Source of the DNA: Leptodactylus fallax
Lineage: Eukaryota; Chordata; Amphibia; Anura; Leptodactylidae
NCBI GenBank assembly: GCA_947044405.1
Contig: CAMRHE010000508.1
Location: 523,001 to 587,000 of the forward strand
DNA: 64,000 nucleotides
Direction of reading: 5' to 3'
The notes under the pieces were generated by a model. It saw nothing but the letters and a program-made list of their open reading frames with translations, made no database searches and was not told the DNA's origin. Position 1 is the stretch's first letter. Every line of letters starts with the position of its first letter. This document shows, one piece after another, positions 58,668 through 64,000 of this stretch. The translations under genes were made by a program, and so were the position numbers.

Positions 58668-60873
58668 TGCTTGTAGAATGGATAGAGTATGGATACTGCT
58701 TGCTAAGAGAACTCTGTTCCATATCACGTGACTGGAAGATCTGACTAAGTAAACTGTGCCAGGAGCATCACCTGTTCAACTGCCAATGTGTCGCCTAAGT
58801 CTCATTCACACCCAACACCAAGGGTCAAACACCACCAACCAGGAGATCCAACACATAGATTCATCTTTACCATCAATCACCCAGGTGTAACCTACTCAAC
58901 ACCTTACTGCCCAATGACCTATGAGAGGATTTGGAAGGAGCATGTAGCTGCCATCTAGGGCCTCTTCCCGAACATCTCCACGCTGGGACATTGCAAAAGG
59001 AATTCCCAATTTAGATCTAATCTCTTGCTGCAACAGTCTATTTTTATGGGTATATTCATACAAGTTACATAACAAATTTTTGACACTGTTGTGATGGATA
59101 TGAACATGTTCTGTGTAGTTGGAGATTGGATCCAAAGAGTCAGATCATGGAAATGAAAAAAGACTTGAGTATAGGTTACAAACATATATAAATATGGGAG
59201 CTGAGCTTAGGTAGACCAAGCTCTTCTCTGCACAGATGGTGTGAACCCGATTAGGACAATCCAAAGTCAGAGCAGATGTCTACAACTATGGTGGAGGCAA
59301 AGAACCTGCAACAAAGGTTCTGCAGTGGTGGAGCAGGAAAGTTCCAGGTCTAGGATTGGCTCATGACATAAGAAGCCACCAGTAAGGAGCTCCATTTTGT
59401 TTTTGACTATGGACCCTTTCTTATCTTCTACATCTACAAAGAATCCTGACCTCAAAAATTAAAGTTATAATTCTTTTTCTGATTCTTTTCTCAGTTGAGT
59501 ACACCATTTATCCGACCAATGTAACAAGAACACACTCTCGTTGTACACTGGCCCTCATACGTACTATTTTTATGATCATTTGCTGTCGTTTTACTCCAAT
59601 TTCCAAAACACTTTCCAGTACGAAAGGCCACCTGATTCCACCCCTTGCCGATTCCGTGTCTCCTCCACCCTAAGTGAGATTTTCACATCTACAGGTTGAC
59701 ATCTCCGGTCATTACATCTAGGGACGAACGGAGAATGGCTTTATTAAAGGGTAAAATGGAACAGTAAAGAAACTATTCCAGCTCATACTCGTAAAAACCT
59801 CATGCCCCACTAATCCAGGCCTGCTCGTAAAACACAGAATGGGGATTAATACATTGAGAGGGGCCATGGTGCTCGGAGCTTGGGTGTACGCTCTTCGCTC
59901 CTATTCAGTATAAAGTGTGAGGGCCCAGGGGAGAGATAACTGAGCCCAGAGTATAGTAGATCAATAATGAAACTTTAGTTAATGGCAATTAAATTTGATG
60001 CTTACAACTCATGAAGCCACTTTCAATTTGGTTTAATTTGTAGCGTCCGTGCTGATCCGGCAGGAGCATAAATAATGTTGCATTTATAGCGTGGCATGAA
60101 GCTGTTGCTCTGTTCTGGCAAGGCCAGCGGGAACACTGAGGTTTCTGCTAAAGTTACGCTATGCAATCCCCCCGGTGTGGATGACATTCCATGTACTTGT
60201 TTTGAAAGTGAGTGGTCTCTGGGGTGGTGGCAGGTACTCCGCAACTTCTGTTTCCAGTCTAAGCAGAGCCGTTTTATGATCTGAGAGATTAATGAGGGAA
60301 TGATTCACACGCACTCCCTCTAATTTTCATTTTTTACGCTTCGATGAGGGAAAGTTAAAAAAAAATAAAAATAAATAAAAAAATAAAGTCTTCGAAATTT
60401 TCCAAGAGGCGAAAAGAGCTACGGAATTGTATATTTTCCATCTGATAAATCATAGTGACCATTATGGTTGCCATCAATATGACACATCCCCCGGACTGAC
60501 TGATTTGCTCACTGCCTCTTTCCATCCCATTGGCACCTCTTTTTTAATCTAACACCATCCGGCAACGTTACCTATACAAGGAAAGAAAAAAATCTACAAA
60601 AGCTATAAATAGTCAGAAGAACCCAAAGGAAAAAGTTTTTGGACAAATCTGCATAAGTTAAATCTTACAATCATGTAAAATGCAAACTCAGAGCTCTTGA
60701 TATACACTATACGCTTTCTCAGGAGTAAAAAGCCATCACGAAATGGACTTGTGCAGTCTACAGGCTGATGGTTATAGCGATGTTACTATCCTGATTAGGT
60801 TTCCAACAAAATTTGATACTATGTAAAGTTTTTTTTTCTGCCGGACAGTTCGGTTAATTCTTTTCTGACTATA
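58668..60873. other. Non-coding, nothing recognised
   Basis: No supported gene. An A-rich patch lies at about 60356-60390. Confidence 0.4.
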
Positions 60874-62414
60874 CAGTGGGGAAAAAAAGTGTTTAGTCAG
60901 CCACCAATTGTGCAAGTTCTCCCACTTAAAAATATGAGGCCGGCCTGTAATTGTCATCATAGGTAGACCTCAACTATGAGAGACAAAATGAGAAAACAAA
61001 TCCAGAAAATCACATTGTCTGATTTTTTTTAAGAATATATTTGCAAATTATGGTGGAAAATAAGTATTTGGTCACCTACAAACAAGCAAGATTTCTGGCT
61101 CTCACAGACGTGTAACTTCTTCTTTAAGAGGCTCCTCTGTCCTCCACTCATTACCTGTAGTAATGGCCCCTGTTTGACATTGTTATCAGTATAAAAGACA
61201 CCTGTCCACAACCTCAAACAGTCACACTCCAAACTCCACTATGGTGAAGACCAAAGAGCTGTGGAAGGACCAGAAACAAAATTGTAGCCCTGCACCAGTC
61301 TGGGAAGACTGAATCTGCAATAGGCAAGCAGCTTGGTGTGAAGAAATCACCTGTGGGAGCAATAATTAGAAAATGGAAGACATACAAGACCACTGATAAT
61401 CTCCCTCCATCAGGGGCTCCACGCAAGATCTCACCCCGTGGGGTCAAAATGATCACAAGAATGGTGAGCAAAAATCCCAGAACCCCACGGGGGGGACCTA
61501 GTGAGTGACCTGCAGAAAGCTGGGACTAACGTAACAAAGGCTACCGTCAGTAACACACTACGCCGCCAGGGACTCAGATCCTGCAGTGCCAGACGTGTCC
61601 CCCTGCATAAGCCAGTACATATCCGGGCCCGTCTGAAGTTTACTAGAGAGCATTTGGATGTTCCAGAAGAGTATTGGGAGAATGTCATATGGTCAGATGA
61701 AACCAAAGTAGAACTGTTTGGTAGAATAACAACTTGTCGTGTTTGGAGGAGAGTGAATGCTGAGTTGTATCCAAAGAACACCATACCTACTGTGAAGCAA
61801 GGGGATGGCAACATCAGGCTTTGGGGCTGTTTCTCTGCAAAGGGACCAGGACGACTGATCCGTGTACATGAAGGAATGAATGAGGCCATGTATCGTGAGA
61901 TTTTGAGTGCAAACCTCCTTCCATCAGCAAAGGCATTGAATATGAAACATGGCTGGGTCTTTCAGCATGACAATGATCCCAAGCACACTGCCAGGGCAAC
62001 GAAGGAGCGGCTTCGTAAGAAGCATTTCAAGGTCCTGGAGTGGTCTAGCCAGTCTCCAGATCTCACCCCCATAGAAAACCTTTGGAGGGAGTTGAAAGTC
62101 CGTGTTGTCCAGCGACAGCCCCAAAATATCCCTGCTCTAGAGGAGATCTGCATGGAGGAATGGGCCAACATACCAGCAACAGTGTGTGCCAACCTTGTGA
62201 AGACTTACAGAAAACGTTTCACCTCTGTCATTGCCAACAAAGGGTACAGTATATAACAAAGTATTGAGATGAATTTTTGTTGTTGACCAAATACTTATTT
62301 TCCACCATAATTTGCAAATAAATTTTGATGATGACAATTACAGGCCGGCCTCATCTTTTTAAGTGGAAGAACTTGCACAATTGGTGGCTGACTAAATGCT
62401 TTTTTTCCACACTG
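60874..62414 (+). mobile_element. Tc1-like DNA transposon, 1,541 bp, defective
   Basis: TA at 60872-60873 and 62415-62416. Ends read 'cagtggggaaaaaaagtg' and its inverted counterpart 'gctttttttccacactg'. Terminal inverted repeats extend about 200 bp on the left ('gaggccggcctgtaattgtc', then inner 'tggtggaaaataagtatttg'). On the right a block of about 65 bp between the outer and inner parts is missing. Different family from the Tc1 at 26148. Confidence 0.92.
61241..62256 (+). pseudogene. Tc1 transposase, DD34E, two frameshifts near the N-terminus
   Basis: Starts at ATG 61241 (MVKTKELWKD), then shifts frame near 61270. A helix-turn-helix region is readable in the second frame (ESAIGKQLGVKKSPVGAII and onwards), and the frame shifts again near 61490-61500. 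From about 61504 to the stop at 62256 the frame is open for about 250 codons and covers the whole catalytic domain: IWSDET, the [10 protein letters not shown] block, FQHDNDP and PIENLW, with 34 residues between the second Asp and the Glu (classic DD34E). No stop falls inside the catalytic region. The DNA-binding part cannot be made as a single chain, so the copy is inactive. Confidence 0.88.
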
Positions 62415-62611
62415 TACTTCTGATTTTTAGCATTTTTTAGGAGGACCATAAGACTTTTCTGTTCTACAGAGTCCTTGTAATAGTATTCTATCTGAGTTTA
62501 ATATATGATTGATTACTCTATAAAGAAAATATGTAATCCTGAGATATGCTCAAACTAAGAAAAAACCCAAAGAAACTTTTTTAAGTATAATCAATATTAT
62601 GTATAATGAAT
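62415..62611. other. Spacer between Tc1 and minisatellite
   Basis: AT-rich, nothing recognised. Confidence 0.4.
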
Positions 62612-64000
62612 CATTAGTACAAGAATATAACTACTATAATACTGCTCCTATGTACAAGAATATAACTACTATAATACTGCTACTATACATTAGTATATAA
62701 CTACTATAATACTGCCCCTATGTACAAGAATATAACTACTATAATACTGCTCCTATGTACAAGAATATAACTACTATAATACTACTCCTATGTACAAGAA
62801 TATAACTACTATAATACTGCTCCTATGTACAAGAATATAACTACTATAATACTACTCCTATGTACAAGAATATAACTACTATAATACTACCTCCTATAAA
62901 CAAGAATATAACTACTATAATACTACTCCCATGTAAAAGAAAAAAACTACTAAAATACTGCTCCTATGTAAAAGAATATAACTACTAAAATACTGCTTCT
63001 ATGTACAAGAATATAACTACTATAATACTGCTCCTATGTACAAGAATATAACTACTATAATACTGCCCCTATGTACAAGAGTATAACTACTATAATACTA
63101 CTCCTATGTACAAGAATATAACTACTATAATACTGGCCCTATGTACAAGAATATAACTACTATAATACTGCCTTGTGTACAAGAATATATCTACTATAAT
63201 ACTACCTCCTATGTACAAGAATATATCTACTATAATACTACTTCCTATGTACAAGAGTATAACTACTATAATACTACTCCTATGTGCAAGAATATAACTA
63301 CTATAATACTGCCTCCTATGTACAAGAATATAACTACTATAATACTGCCCCCTATGTACAAGAATATAACTACTATAATACTGCTCCTATGTACAAGAAT
63401 ATAACAACTATAATACTACCTCCTATGTACAAGAATATATCTACTATAATACTACCTCCTATGTACAAGAATATAACTACTATAATACTGCTCCTATGTA
63501 CAAGTATATAACTACTATAATACTACCTCCTATGTACAAGAATATAACTACGAGAATACTGCCTCCTATGTACAAGAATATAACTACTATAATACTACTC
63601 CTATGTACAAGAATATAACTACTATAATACTGCCTCCTATGTACAAGAATATAACTACTATAATACTGCCTTGTGTACAAGAATATAACTACTATAATAC
63701 TACCTCCTATGTACAAGAATATAACTACTATAATACTGCTCCTATGTACAAGAATATAACTACTATAATACTACTCCTATGTACAAGAATATAACTACTA
63801 TAATACTACCTCCTATGTACAAGAGTATAACTACTATAATACTACTCCTATGTACAAGAATATAACTACTATAATACTGCTCCTATGTACAAGAATATAA
63901 CTACTATAATACTGCTCCTATGTACAAGAATATAACTACTATAATACTGCTCCTATGTACAAGTATATAACTACTATAATACTACTCCTATGTACAAGAA
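62612..64000 (-). repeat. 35/36-bp minisatellite, separate inverted array (open at window end)
   Basis: About 39 units of 'ctatgtacaagaatataact' plus 'actataatactgctc', the reverse complement of the family at 16578-34950. It lies 28 kb from that array and continues past the window edge. No LINE interrupts the visible part, though units of the 'tgcctcct' type, as used by LINE copies A and B, are present (for example near 63308 and 63630). Long frames here (63141-63404, 63480-63716 and others) are repeat translations. Confidence 0.97.

Noticed and set aside
63141..63794. Repetitive frames rich in Thr-Ile-Ile and Tyr-Lys-Asn
   Set aside because: Translations of the 36-bp units of the minisatellite on both strands. 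Similar frames appear wherever the array has several units of length 36 in a row.

Overview
The window looks like vertebrate, most likely anuran (frog or toad), non-coding DNA packed with repeats. I see no bacterial-style operons, no rRNA or tRNA genes, and no host gene I can name. The anuran guess rests on the mix of elements: a Tx1-like LINE whose ORF1 has three CCHC fingers, Tc1 transposons, a tiny piggyBac MITE, several foldback MITE families, and long minisatellites. It is an inference, not a match to a database.

Layout. 1-16.5 kb is unique-looking intergenic or intronic DNA. It holds two arrays of the same 31-bp minisatellite in opposite orientation (5.0-6.3 kb and 10.4-11.6 kb) and several MITEs. 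16.6-34.9 kb is one large 35/36-bp minisatellite interrupted by two minus-strand copies of the same LINE family. Copy A (18130-21489) is 3.36 kb, keeps almost all of ORF1 and has lost nearly all of ORF2. Copy B (22840-31907) spans ORF1, ORF2 and both ends, about 6.41 kb once two later insertions are subtracted. Those insertions are a Tc1-type transposon with an open 338-codon transposase and a 1,085-bp solo LTR. Both LINE copies start and end at the same phase of the minisatellite unit, which is the strongest biological signal here: a LINE that appears to be specific for a minisatellite.

34.9-46.4 kb holds foldback MITEs, a 49-bp minisatellite, a 36-bp minisatellite, a 78-bp piggyBac-type MITE with TTAA duplication, one weak candidate host exon, and a 5'-truncated CR1/L2-like LINE. 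46.4-52.3 kb is a second array of the 49-bp minisatellite, split by a young 4.4-kb LTR retrotransposon. That element has paired 938-bp LTRs, a 5-bp duplication, one 746-aa Gag-derived ORF, and no reverse transcriptase. 52.3-64 kb contains a decayed mariner/Tc1 fossil, two foldback MITEs, a broken second Tc1 element (60874-62414), and a further array of the 35/36-bp minisatellite in the opposite orientation running off the window end.

The recognisable genes all belong to mobile elements. The nesting gives a relative order: minisatellite first, then LINE insertion, then Tc1 and LTR insertion into LINE copy B. The only uninterrupted and plausibly functional ORFs are the Tc1 transposase (26521-27537) and the Gag-like ORF (48720-50960). 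Other open frames are antisense shadows or artefacts of repeat periodicity.
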